From Azolla caroliniana (taxonomy: Eukaryota; Polypodiophyta): a stretch of 64,000 nucleotides of DNA. Shown here one piece after another: positions 19,887-29,317 of this stretch (positions are counted from its first letter, which is position 1; the number at the start of each line of letters is the position of its first letter). The stretch covers positions 17,112,001 to 17,176,000 of the forward strand of contig JBHGNT010000009.1 in NCBI GenBank assembly GCA_043228905.1. The letters run 5' to 3'. The notes below the pieces were generated by a model, which saw only the letters and a program-made list of their open reading frames with translations, had not been told where the DNA came from and did not search any database. A program made the translations under genes and the position numbers.

Positions 19887-20417
19887 CTATGGTGCAGGTA
19901 GACCTCGATGTGGGAATAGTATCGTCAGATACTGTTGTATGATTGGCCTTAGCTTTTTGCCGCCTTGATACGCGTGTACGCCTTCCCGTAACGTTGGTCC
20001 CGTAATGACCCCCCAATCGACCACGCGCCCTTCGAAGGTATCAATGATGATGCCTACCTTCTGCTTTGGCATCCCATAGGCATTTACATGCACGCATCCG
20101 ACCTCCAACAAGAACTTGGTTATTTCGCGAAAGAAGGGGTCGGGGATTTCCTTCGTCCTATATGCATTGACGGACGCCGAATATGCCCCGAAATATCTCT
20201 GCAAGGTTTCCACAGGAGGAATGTCGAAATGTCTTTCTTCGAGCGATGACAGGTGAAGCTTCTTCCGGATGGATGAGTTGATGACCGTGTCTATATTGAG
20301 TTTCCTGGCGATGTCCAGGGCTTCAGGGTGAGCGGGTGCCTCAATGACTTTGATGTATCCATCCAGGAACTTTTCGACGAGCCATCTACGCAAGGCGGCA
20401 AAAATAGTGATCGGCAT
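19887..20417 (-). pseudogene. D gag-type frame
   Basis: Open for 176 codons from MPITIFAALRRWLVEKFLDG. Residues around 120-150 (PKQKVGIIIDTFEGRVVDWG) have the shape of a retrotransposon capsid core (hydrophobic helix, F/LxGxAxDW), so I read it as gag. No zinc knuckle is seen; the frame ends FPHRGLPAP and a stop at the edge of the composite insertion, with PMPPPRSAKRR following on the other side. The family is not one I can name. Confidence 0.5.
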
Positions 20418-20759
20418 CGTAGGAGGGTGAGACTCGTGGGTAGTGGGTGAGGTGTGCTAGCTATGGCGAACGTGAGCTCTGTGGTATGATGGAGAGGAAG
20501 GTGAGTGAGGGGAGCAATGAGAGTTAGAAGATTGGTTTCTGTACTGTGTAGAAAACCTTCTATTTTCTTCTTTTTGTGGCCTAGGGTTCATTGGTCTTTG
20601 AGCCATCGTGGTGCCGCATGTTCTTGCTGTAGAAGTTTGTGCATGCATCAAGTCCTTTTAATAGCATCGCTATCTTGTCTTTTTTCTTTCTTTCTTTTGT
20701 AACGGTTACATACAATATTATTTTTACACTATAGTACAAGTAGGTCCCTCTACTTACTC
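20418..20759. other. Boundary region between elements D and E
   Basis: No convincing gene. On the minus strand, directly after the E integrase stop, TGTACTATAGTGTAAAAATA and ATGTAACCGTTAC vaguely recall parts of the E LTR (GTGTAGAAATATTAG, ATGTAACGGTTC), and CTATTAAAAGG could be a TATA box. This may be a much-diverged or truncated 3' LTR of E, or the 5' end of D. Confidence 0.35.
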
Positions 20760-22180
20760 CGCGGATTCGCCGACTTTGTCCTGTCCGACGGGGAACGGGT
20801 TAGGTGGCGTAGGCCCCAAGTAGGGTTTTAAGCGAAACCCATTCACCTTTTGTCGTAGCACCTCTCGGCCAAGGTGCCAAGTTGAAACGTGTTGTTTTCC
20901 GCTCCAACTATCCAGTACAGGCCTGTCTAGCGTAATCTTAATTTTCCTAGCATTTGCCCCATGTGTGTTTGAAAAACTAATACTGCCTTCCTGACCGTAA
21001 AATCCTTTTCATGCACATGCCAATGTCGGTCCACGAATGCTTTGCACCACTGTTGTTCTTGTTCCAATATGGCCATACTGCGTACCCGGGTTTCGCCTAG
21101 TTCTAGGAGTTGTTGTAGTCGTATTTGTTTGGATTTGTCCTCTAGCAACTGGTCTCGTACTTGAATCCGCAGATTGGGTCCCTGAAATTCGACTGGCATG
21201 ACGGCCTCCAGCCCAAATGCTAGCCTGAAAGGCGTCGATTGTATGTTGGTCTTATAGCTGGTTCGGTATGCCCATAACGCGTTGTGCAATTTGGTATCCC
21301 AATCTGTTCTATTCTTATTGACTATGTTTTTGAGGATAGTTTGTGGATTCGGCCAAGCCATTTGCTTGTGGGTAATATGGCGTACTCTTTTGTGGACCAC
21401 GGCGTAGTGTTGGGTCAGTTCGTTGATGACCATATTCAGAAAGTGACTCCCATGGTCACTGATGAGCTCAATAGGGCAGCCAAAACGACACCAGATATGT
21501 TCGTAAAGAAATTTCGCCGTGACTGCCGCGGTATTTTCACGTAGTGCTTTCGCTTCTACCCACTTGGTGCAATAATCCATAGCCACCAGGATATATTTAT
21601 TGCCGGTTCGGGCAGCCACCGGTGTAAAGGGCCCCACAAAATCAAGCCCCCACTTTTGGAAAGGATCCAATGGCAACACCGGTTGATGTGGCATTCTCGT
21701 GACTTGCGTGGGCTAGCCCATCCGTTGACATAAATTGCACTGTTTGCAATATTCATACGCATCCTTTTGCGTAGTTGGCCACCAAAGTCCTGCTTGCCAG
21801 ATTTTCCGGGCCGTAACATCGCCTGCGTAATGTCCTCCCGCCGTACCACAGCGAGCTTCGCGTAAAACTGCCGCCTTTTCATCCTGCCGTATTCCGCGCC
21901 TCCAGATGTCGTCACTGCCTTTGTGATATAGGACGTCTTCGACTAAACAAAAATTATGACTCGGGACGGCCAACCGTTTTTTCTCGTCCGTCCTTTGTTG
22001 TGGTGGTGGTAACCCCGTGGTCAAAAAGTAGGTCATTTCCATCAACCACCGATCCAGAAAAGTCTTTTTTGTTCTTGCTGCTAAAGTTGCTATACGCAGA
22101 ATGTCCACATCTGGAAAGCCGTCGTCATCTTTTTGCGCCATTTCTCCATTATCCAATCTGCTCAAGAAATCCGCCACCAC
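20760..22180 (-). pseudogene. E integrase
   Basis: Zinc-binding part: GGHYAGDVTARKIWQAGLWW and CKQCNLCQRMG (21713-21850). Core: KWGLDFVGPFTPVAARTG (first Asp), IELISDHGSHFLNMVI (second Asp). Over the third residue the open frame reads QMAWPNPQTILKNIV, while QANGLAESTN is encoded in another frame, so two compensating indels hide the catalytic Glu. The C-terminal domain (STWHLGREVLRQKVNGFRLK) ends near 20759. A stop separates the zinc-binding part from the core. Confidence 0.85.
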
Positions 22181-22598
22181 GTGTTGCGTACCCGGTCAGT
22201 GCTGAATTACAAATTCAAATTCTTGGATCAACAACATCCATCTAGCCAATTTCCTGTTAGGGCCTGATTCCCCACTAGATAAAGCAATGTCGTATGATCC
22301 ACGTGAAACGTGAATTTTCACCCTAGCAGATAATGCCGGAATTTATTGATGTTGTATATCATACCCAACGCTTCACGTTCCATTGTGGAGTAGTTACGCT
22401 CAACTGTTGATAGTTTCCGATTGGCGTAGTACACTGGTCGGTACCAATTCGGCTTCGTGAGCTGCATCAACGCACTACCTATTGCTATATCCGAGGCATC
22501 CACAAACATGTGAAATGGTTTTGCCCAATCTGGTGGTTGTACGACTGGTGCCTGCATTAGCATTATTTTTAGCGCATCATATGCGTTTTCTTCCGTTG
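22181..22598 (-). pseudogene. E RNase H (downstream half of split pol)
   Basis: FHMFVDASDIAIGSALMQLT holds the first acidic residue; YSTMEREALGMIYNINKFRH the second; HVVADFLSRLDNGE near 22160 closes the domain. Immediately upstream, at 22599, the copia element begins; the coding continues at 27947 on the far side. Confidence 0.85.
22594..22598. repeat. Target duplication of copia B (left copy)
   Basis: CGTTG directly before the 5' LTR, identical to 27942-27946 after the 3' LTR. This confirms B as one intact insertion. Confidence 0.95.
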
Positions 22599-22808
22599 TG
22601 TTGGGATTTCAGTCCCTCCGGATGGGATGTCCGGAGATGAATGACGGCAAGCCCGGTTGCGGTTACGGAGCCGGATGCTGAAGACCCGGTTACGGAGCCG
22701 TATGACGAATGTACCCGGAGAGAGATCCGGATGCGGGGACATATTTGTGAATATGTTTGCCAAGAGCCCTTGAGGCTATATTTGTAAATAGCCCGAAAGT
22801 CATATGTG

Positions 22809-22816
22809 TATAAATA
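22809..22816 (+). promoter_or_regulatory. TATA box of the B LTR
   Basis: TATAAATA followed by TGACTTAGGG. The same TATAAATATGA block recurs in the LTRs at 17361, 27287 and 48023, so it is the conserved core promoter of this group. Transcription would begin about 30 bp downstream, just before the GA tract. Confidence 0.75.
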
Positions 22817-22871
22817 TGACTTAGGGCAAACAGCTTATGTTGTTGCTCATTTTTTATGCGAAGTGAGAGCA

Positions 22872-22905
<34 letters not shown>

Positions 22906-23029
22906 GAAGAGGTCGTTGCCTCTGTGTATTACCGCCGCCTGTGGCGAAGACAGTGAGCTCAAGGTTGTTGCCTTGTAGCTTCACCAGTGTACATCCCTGT
23001 TCATAGTGATAGTTGGAGTTTGAGGACTC

Positions 23030-23061
23030 ACGTGGTTTTTCCCATTTAGGGTTTTCCACGT
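23030..23061 (+). ncRNA. ENE-like stem / U-loop / stem element in the B 5' LTR
   Basis: ACGTGG, five T, CCC, a 5-base loop, GGG, four T, CCACGT. In RNA this gives a lower 6-bp stem, a symmetric U-rich internal loop and an upper 3-bp stem, the layout of ENE elements that clamp poly(A) tails in a triple helix. The same fold is at 17856-17893, 27800-27831, 48769-48802, 50142-50171 and, on the minus strand, 35581-35612. Its function here is inferred. Confidence 0.55.
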
Positions 23062-23174
23062 AAAACATCCAGTGTACCTTTTCTCTCTATTGTCCTCGTG
23101 CACTTTGTATTTCCCGTTTTCTGTGAGTTGATCCTATTCCTCGGTTGTGGCCGAGCACTGTTTGTCCAACAAAT

Positions 23175-23186
23175 TGGTATCAGAGC
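23175..23186 (+). promoter_or_regulatory. B primer binding site
   Basis: TGGTATCAGAGC, three bases after the LTR, complementary to initiator methionine tRNA. Confidence 0.95.
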
Positions 23187-23202
23187 GACGGTAACACAGA
23201 AA

Positions 23203-26200
23203 ATGGAAGGCGGCGGTAGTGGGCCTCCGGGCATGATGGTGTTGAACTCACAGAACTACGCCGATTGGAAGATAAAGATGGAAGACCTTCTCATCGTCCG
23301 AGACCTGTACGAACCGATCGACAATGCCGAGATACCCAAGGGAGTAATAGAGTTGGAGTGGAAGCTCCTGAACCGGAAAGCCGTAGCGACGATCCGGCAA
23401 TATGTCGATGTAAGCGTCCTACAACATGTGGCGAACGACACCAACGCATATGAGATGTGGAAGAAGCTGTCGGGCCTCTACGAGAGGAAGAATGCGTTGA
23501 ACCGGACCTCCCTGATGAGGAAGATAGTGAACCTCAAGTACCGGGACGGCGAGAATATGGTGGAACACGTAAGCACGTTCATGGGATTCGTGAATCAGCT
23601 TGCGGCGATCAAGTTCCCGTTGGAGGATGCAATGCAAGCCATCATCCTGATGTGTACATTGCCGGAAAGCTGGGAGAACTTGGTGGTGACTCTCAGCACC
23701 TCCTGCACCGAAGATAACTTGTCCTTACAAACGGTAAAGACAAGTATTTTGAACGAAGAAGCGCGTCGGAGAGATAAAGAACCGGCCTCCGACTCGAAGG
23801 CGCTGCTTACCGAATCGGATCGGGGAAGACAATGGAACCGGAGTCCGCAAAGACGGGAGAAGTCGGGGACCCGGTCGCAGTCAAGAGGAAGGCCCACATG
23901 CTTCCACTGTGGGAAGCCGGGGCACTTCCGAAAGAATTGTCGGCATTACCGAAAAGACAACGGAGCCGACGACACCGATTCGAAGAAGTCACCGGAGAGA
24001 AACGGTGCATACCGGGGAGCCACGGACCGGAGAGGTTCGGATCGGCGAGGGCAGGACCGGAAAGGAACGACGGCACTCGCGGCAAGTGAAGAAGAGATAA
24101 TGCTCATTACCGAAGAGAGGGAGCTGAACCTTGCCGGTGTAGAGATGACCTGGGTGGTCGATTCCGGAGCGTCGTTCCACCTGACCCCGGAGAAGAAATA
24201 CTTCTCATCCTACACAGCCGGTGAGCACGGCTGTGTCCGGATGGGAAATGAAGGCACATGCCGGATTGCCGGCATAGGAGACGTGTGGCTGATGACATCA
24301 ACCGGATGCAAGATGCTGCTGAAGGATGTTCGACACGTTCCGGAGGTCCGATTGAACCTGATCTCGGCCGGGAGGCTAGATGATGAAGGCTACACGGGTA
24401 GCATCCGGAATGGTGTCATGAAGTTCAGCAAGGGGAGCCTGATAGTGGCTCGGGCCCGGAAGGTCAACACACTGTACCTGATGAATTCCCGGCTATGTCC
24501 GGAGGAGCTGAACGTGGCAGCCGACACTGCCGGTGAGCTGTGGCACAAGAGACTGTGCCACATGAGTGAGAAGGGGATGAAGAGGCTTGCAGAAGACAAC
24601 CTTATTCCAGTGAAGCATGTGCACCTGGAGAAGTGCATCGACTGCCTGGCCGGTAAGCAAAACCGGATCTCCTTCCACTCAAGGCCACCGACGAGACGTA
24701 GCGCACCATTGGAGTTGGTGCACACTGACGTGTGTCAAGTAGAAACGAAGTCACATGGCGGAGCCCAGTACTTCGTGACATTCATTGATGACCACAGCCG
24801 GAAGCTGTGGACGGCACCGTTGAAGACAAAGGACCAAGTGCTGTGCGTCTTCAAAGAACTTCACGCGAGAGTGGAAAGGGAATCCGGCAAGAAGCTGAAA
24901 GCGATACGAGCGGATAACGGAGGGGAATACCGGGGGCAGTTCCAGGAGTACTGTCGCTCGAAGGGAATCCGGCTCGAGTTTACTGTGCCGAAGACGCCGG
25001 AACTGAACGGGCTGGCCGAGAGGATGAACCGGACCATAATGGAGAGGGTCCGGAGTATGCTGGCGCATGCGAAATTACCCAAGGGGTTTTGGGCTGAGGC
25101 AATGTCGACGGCGACATACGTGATAAACAGATCACCCTCAGTACCTTTGGACGGAGACACGCCGCAGAAAGTGTGGACCGGTAAGGAAGTGTCCTACCGG
25201 CATCTGAATGTGTTCGGGTGTCTCGCATACGTGCATGTGGCAAAGGACCGGAGAGGAAAGCTAGATCCAAAGACCCGGCCATGCATATTCCTCGGTTACG
25301 GCGACGATGAGTTCGGCTACCGAGTATGGGACCCGGTCGACAAGAAGATATTCAGGAGTCGAGACATCATCTTCATGGAGGACAAGACACTGGCCGACTG
25401 GGAGTCGGAGAAGAAGATGAAGAGCTCCAAGTCGACCGGTGAGGATCAACTCTACGAGGAGCAGTCCCGACCGGCAAGGGACCGGTTAGCACTCGAGGAT
25501 CCGGCCGAAGACGGTGAAGAAACAGAACCGGCCGAAGAAGATGAAAATGATACCGGAACCGGCCCCGATCCCGAAATGGATTCGGATGAAGAAGAATCGG
25601 AAGAACCGGTTACCGAAGCTCCCGAACGGAGATATCCTCTAAGAGAGAGGAGGGCCCCCCGGAGATTTCCGGATCCAGAGCACGTGCTGCTAACCGACGA
25701 GGGGGAGCCGGAGAGCTTTGAAGAAGCAAAGCATGACACCCAGAGCCGCAGGTGGTTGATTGCCATGCAGGACGAGATGGATTCCCTGCATGAGAACCAC
25801 ACATATGAACTTGTGGAGTTGCCGAAAGGAAAGCGGGCACTTCGAAACAAGTGGGTGTTCAAGCTGAAACCGGGAGATGCCGGAAACCCCCCGAGATACA
25901 AAGCCAGGATCGTGGTGAAGGGGTTTCAGCAGAAGAAGGGCGTCGACTTCGACGAGATATTTGCCCCGGTAGTGAAGATGACCTCCATCCGGACGGTGCT
26001 GAGCATAGCGGCAAGCATGGACCTCGAGGTAGAACAGATGGACGTGAAGACGGCATTCCTTCACGGTGACCTCGAAGAAGAGATCTACATGCAGCAACCG
26101 GAAGGATTCGAGAAGAAAGGGAAGGAACACCTGGTATGCCGGTTGAAGAAGAGCCTTTACGGACTGAAGCAGGCTCCCCGGCAATGGTACCGGAAATTCG

Positions 26201-27276
26201 ACTCCTTCATGACCGACGAAGGGTACCTCAAAACGCAGTCCGACCACTGCGTGTTTGTGAAGAAGTTCGAAGGAGGAGACTTCCTAATACTCCTCCTGTA
26301 CGTGGACGACATGTTGATCGTCGGACGGGACCAGGTCAAGATACGGATGCTGAAGAAGGCTCTTCACCGAACCTTCTCAATGAAGGACTTGGGTCCGGCG
26401 AGGCAAATACTAGGGATGCACATCATCCGGGACCGGAAGGAGAAGCAGTTGTGGCTGTCACAGGAGAAGTACGTGACGAAGGTGCTTCACCGGTTCAACA
26501 TGTCGGAAGCAAGACCGGTCGGATCGACCCTCCCGGCAAACTGCAAGCTGTCCAGAAAGCAAAGCCCCAAGACAAAGGCTGAAAAGGAGGATATGATGAA
26601 AGTGTCGTATGCCTCAGCCGTCGGGAGCTTGATGTACGCAATGGTGTGTACGAGACCGGACATAGGATATGCAGTCGGAGTGGTGAGCCGGTTCATGAGC
26701 AATCCCGGCAAAGAGCATTGGAACGCGGCCAAGTGGATACTCCGATACCTGAAAGGCACGGCAAACGTGTGCCTCCGATTCGGCTCCGGTAAGCCCGAAC
26801 TCGACGGCTTTACCGATTCGGATATGTCGGCTGATGCAGATACCAGCCGGTCCACATCAGGGTATGTGATGACGTATGCAGGGGGAGCTGTTTCGTGGCA
26901 ATCGAGGCTGCAGAAGACGGTTGCGTTGTCAACCACGGAGGCGGAGTACATGGCGGCTGGTGAAGCCGGCAAGGAAATGATATGGATGAAGGACTTCATT
27001 AGAGAGCTCGGTATCCGGCAGGAGGAGTACCGACTCTACTGCGACAGTCAGAGTGCCATCCACCTTGCGAAGAACGCGGCCTATCACTCCCGGACGAAGC
27101 ACATCCAGCGAAGATATCACTGGATCCGGGAAAGGATAGAAGACCAGGAGTTCGTGCTGACGAAGATCCACACGGACGAGAACGGCTCAGATATGCTGAC
27201 CAAAGTGCTCACACCCGACAAGCTGGAAGCATGCCGGAAGAGGCTCGGATTGGCGAGACATCCCATGCCGAAGTGA
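23203..27276 (+). CDS. Copia gag-pol polyprotein (1357 aa)
   Basis: One open frame of 1357 residues encodes everything needed for copia transposition. I chose the Met at 23203 (MEGGGSGPPGMMVLNSQNYA) because the earlier in-frame Met lies inside the LTR. Order: Gag (UBN2-type, about 1-220); zinc knuckle CFHCGKPGHFRKNC (233-246); aspartic protease VVDSGASFHL with Asp320; GAG-pre-integrase HLEKCIDCLAGKQ; integrase with Asp509 (VHTDVCQ), Asp571 (RADNGGEY) and Glu606 (NGLAERMNR); a variable acidic linker near 770-815; reverse transcriptase with YVDD at 1033-1036; RNase H with GFTDSDMSADADTS (Asp1205), STTEAEYMA and YHSRTKHIQRRYHW. The stop at 27274 overlaps the polypurine tract region. No frameshift separates gag from pol, as usual for copia. 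Confidence 0.95.
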   Translation: MEGGGSGPPGMMVLNSQNYADWKIKMEDLLIVRDLYEPIDNAEIPKGVIELEWKLLNRKAVATIRQYVDVSVLQHVANDTNAYEMWKKLSGLYERKNALNRTSLMRKIVNLKYRDGENMVEHVSTFMGFVNQLAAIKFPLEDAMQAIILMCTLPESWENLVVTLSTSCTEDNLSLQTVKTSILNEEARRRDKEPASDSKALLTESDRGRQWNRSPQRREKSGTRSQSRGRPTCFHCGKPGHFRKNCRHYRKDNGADDTDSKKSPERNGAYRGATDRRGSDRRGQDRKGTTALAASEEEIMLITEERELNLAGVEMTWVVDSGASFHLTPEKKYFSSYTAGEHGCVRMGNEGTCRIAGIGDVWLMTSTGCKMLLKDVRHVPEVRLNLISAGRLDDEGYTGSIRNGVMKFSKGSLIVARARKVNTLYLMNSRLCPEELNVAADTAGELWHKRLCHMSEKGMKRLAEDNLIPVKHVHLEKCIDCLAGKQNRISFHSRPPTRRSAPLELVHTDVCQVETKSHGGAQYFVTFIDDHSRKLWTAPLKTKDQVLCVFKELHARVERESGKKLKAIRADNGGEYRGQFQEYCRSKGIRLEFTVPKTPELNGLAERMNRTIMERVRSMLAHAKLPKGFWAEAMSTATYVINRSPSVPLDGDTPQKVWTGKEVSYRHLNVFGCLAYVHVAKDRRGKLDPKTRPCIFLGYGDDEFGYRVWDPVDKKIFRSRDIIFMEDKTLADWESEKKMKSSKSTGEDQLYEEQSRPARDRLALEDPAEDGEETEPAEEDENDTGTGPDPEMDSDEEESEEPVTEAPERRYPLRERRAPRRFPDPEHVLLTDEGEPESFEEAKHDTQSRRWLIAMQDEMDSLHENHTYELVELPKGKRALRNKWVFKLKPGDAGNPPRYKARIVVKGFQQKKGVDFDEIFAPVVKMTSIRTVLSIAASMDLEVEQMDVKTAFLHGDLEEEIYMQQPEGFEKKGKEHLVCRLKKSLYGLKQAPRQWYRKFDSFMTDEGYLKTQSDHCVFVKKFEGGDFLILLLYVDDMLIVGRDQVKIRMLKKALHRTFSMKDLGPARQILGMHIIRDRKEKQLWLSQEKYVTKVLHRFNMSEARPVGSTLPANCKLSRKQSPKTKAEKEDMMKVSYASAVGSLMYAMVCTRPDIGYAVGVVSRFMSNPGKEHWNAAKWILRYLKGTANVCLRFGSGKPELDGFTDSDMSADADTSRSTSGYVMTYAGGAVSWQSRLQKTVALSTTEAEYMAAGEAGKEMIWMKDFIRELGIRQEEYRLYCDSQSAIHLAKNAAYHSRTKHIQRRYHWIRERIEDQEFVLTKIHTDENGSDMLTKVLTPDKLEACRKRLGLARHPMPK

Positions 27277-27286
27277 AGGGGGAGTT
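27274..27286 (+). promoter_or_regulatory. B polypurine tract
   Basis: TGAAGGGGGAGTTT directly before the 3' LTR primes plus-strand DNA synthesis. The TGA is also the pol stop codon. Confidence 0.85.
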
Positions 27287-27644
27287 TGTTGGGATTTCGG
27301 TCCCTCCGGATGGGATGTCCGGAGATGAATGACGGCAAGCCCGGTTGCGGTTATGGAGCCGGATGATGAAGACCCCGGCTACGGAGCCGGATGATGAAGA
27401 CCCCGGCTACGGAGCCGGATGATGAATACCCCGGCTACGGAGCCGGATGCTGAAGACCCGGTTACGGAGCCGGATGACGAATGTACCCGGAGAGAGATCC
27501 GGATGCGGGGACATATTTGTGAATATGTTTGCCAAGAGCCCTTGAGGCTATATTTGTAAATAGCCCGAAAGTCATATGTGTATAAATATGACTTAGGGCA
27601 AACAGCTTATGTTGTTGCTCATTTTTTATGCGAAGTGAGAGCAG

Positions 27645-27675
<31 letters not shown>

Positions 27676-27941
27676 GAAGAGGTCGTTGCCTCTGTGTATT
27701 ACCGCCGCCTGTGGCGAAGACAGTGAGCTCAAGGTTGTTGCCTTGTAGCTTCACCAGTGTACATCCCTGTTCATAGTGATAGTTGGAGTTTGAGGACTCA
27801 CGTGGTTTTTCCCATTTAGGGTTTTCCACGTAAAACATCCAGTGTACCTTTTCTCTCTATTGTCCTCGTGCACTTTGTATTTCCCGTTTTCTGTGAGTTG
27901 ATCCTATTCCTCGGTTGTGGCCGAGCACTGTTTGTCCAACA
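27287..27941 (+). repeat. B 3' LTR (655 bp)
   Basis: Starts TGTTGGGATTTCGGTCC and ends TTTGTCCAACA. U3 carries three additional copies of a 28-bp unit (GGATGATGAAGACCCCGGCT plus ACGGAGCC) at about 27361-27450. TATA box, GA tract, ENE-like fold (27800-27831) and U5 hairpin are as in the 5' LTR. Followed by CGTTG. Confidence 0.95.
27800..27831 (+). ncRNA. ENE-like element in the B 3' LTR
   Basis: Identical to 23030-23061. This copy would lie near the 3' end of the genomic transcript, about 40-140 bases before any poly(A) site in the rest of the LTR, the position where ENE elements act. Confidence 0.55.
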
Positions 27942-27946
27942 CGTTG

Positions 27947-29317
27947 CTGTCCATTTGAAAGGAGTACGGTGGACAACGACATGTAATGGTGTGGTGAAAT
28001 TCGCCAAATAGCATATCATCCGACTATGCCATCGGCTTTGTCCCAGAAACCGGCTGAGTGCTTTGGCATTTGTCGGTGTCTTTGCGTGATTAATCGCGGA
28101 GATTTTGTTTGGATCGATCGCTATCCCCTCCTTACTGACTAGGTGGCCGAGGAGGGCTCCACTAGTGATGCCGAAGGCGCATTTGGCGGGATTCAGCTTA
28201 AGCGTGAAGTTTGGCAACGCTCCAAGCAAAGCTCTAGATGCGTAAAATATTCGGCTGTTGTCCCATACACCACAAAATCATCTAAAAAGACTTGCATGAA
28301 GGTGGGTATATATTCCCCAAAAATCTCCTTGATTGTTCGCTAAAATGTAGCCGGTGCCATTTTTAGCCCGAACATCATGACGACCGCGACATAAACTCCC
28401 CAGTCCATGACAAACGCTGTCTTCTCTTGGTCGTCGAGGTCATGTTTACTTGATTGTACCCACTGAAGCCATCTAGAAAGCTGTACATACATGTCACGCC
28501 CTGCGACTACATCCAGTACGTTGTCGATGAAAGGTAAAGGGAACACGTCCGTAATGGTTACGACGTTCAATTTCCAGTAATCTACGCACACACGTATTTT
28601 TCCATTTTTCTTTGGTATGACTACTATCAGGCTTAGTCATGTAGCTTGCTTGACTGGTCGAATGAATCCGGCCTTGAGAAGTTTGTCAATTTCCTCTTTT
28701 ACGCGAGCCGCGTAATTTGGATTCATGCAGTATCGATGTTGCTGGACTAGTTTCGCATCGGTCGCTAAATTGATCTTATGTTGATAGAACTTCGGATCTA
28801 ATCCCTTCATGTCCTCGTGGGACCAAGCGAACACATCTTTATACTTCCTGAGCAGTGCTATCATCGCCTCTCTCTGATCCGGTAGTAACTCTTTTGCGAT
28901 GGAGAGGAATTAGGGGTTTGATACCGTACCTACGTTAACTTCTTCTAGGGCTGAGGCAGCGACTCGTCGTGAAATTTCCATTTCCTTCTCAAACGCCGCC
29001 TGTGCTCTGCTAATTCTAATATCAACTCTGGGTCTGGTTCATAAGCCTCGTCGTGAAGCGCAGTAGGCGTGGCGTAATCCGTTGCGCTTTCTATTACGTC
29101 GATTTCGAATAGCGGAATGATTCGGGAGTGCTCGTCGAGGTATGCTTCTAATTCTGTATCATTCACCTTGTCCAGCATATTTATATCTTCCGCGTATAAC
29201 AGTGTTATCCCCTTGGGTTGTGCTGCCATTTCCTCTGTCGGTACGCGAACCTTGGTGCGTCCTTGTCGAAAACTGATGCACTTATGTTGCCAACTCTGTT
29301 TGATATTCGCCGAATGA
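27947..29317 (-). pseudogene. E reverse transcriptase (upstream half of split pol)
   Basis: From the right: a protease-RT linker (ITLLYAEDINMLDKVNDTEL), then FAWSHEDMKGLDPKFYQHKI, VIPKKNGKIRVCVDYWKLN, MFGLKMAPATF, the catalytic MQVFLDDFVVYG near 28265-28300, and the thumb LGHLVSKEGIAIDPNKISAI. Stops follow RPVKQAT and MAPATF. The last codons before the copia insertion read TPFKWTATC, and the frame resumes at 22598. Confidence 0.85.

Larger units (their letters stand above)
9590..20417 (-). mobile_element. Element D: Ty3/gypsy, split by the C1/C2 composite
   Basis: Minus-strand gypsy element whose gag-type frame (19887-20417) and pol frames (9590-12102) were once adjacent: the composite at 12103-19881 separates them and is flanked by CTGGG on both sides, so removing it joins the two halves directly. 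Protease and the fingers and palm of reverse transcriptase are absent. LTRs were not identified at either end. All remaining frames contain stops or shifts. Confidence 0.7.
22599..23171 (+). repeat. B 5' LTR (573 bp)
   Basis: Starts TGTTGGGATTTCAGTCC and ends TTTGTCCAACA. Contains a TATA box at 22809-22816 (TATAAATA), a (GA)n tract at about 22876-22902 just downstream of it, an ENE-like fold at 23030-23061 and a hairpin CTCGGTTGTGGCCGAG near 23136-23151. It is 82 bp shorter than the 3' LTR because it has three fewer copies of a 28-bp repeat in U3 and one more GA unit. Confidence 0.95.
22599..27941 (+). mobile_element. Element B: complete, apparently young Ty1/copia retrotransposon
   Basis: 5343 bp with both LTRs, primer site, an uninterrupted gag-pol frame, polypurine tract and a perfect 5-bp target duplication (CGTTG). 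Outside the tandem-repeat and GA-tract length differences I count about four substitutions between the LTRs, so insertion was recent. It sits in the pol gene of gypsy element E. All catalytic motifs of protease, integrase, reverse transcriptase and RNase H are present, so it is the only element here that could be autonomous. Confidence 0.95.

Noticed and set aside
23098-23202. Upstream in-frame Met of the B polyprotein (35 extra residues)
   Set aside because: It lies inside the LTR and across the primer binding site; relatives start at the equivalent of 23203.
25452-26247. Minus-strand frames of 149 and 185 codons inside B
   Set aside because: Shadows of the intact gag-pol frame on the other strand.
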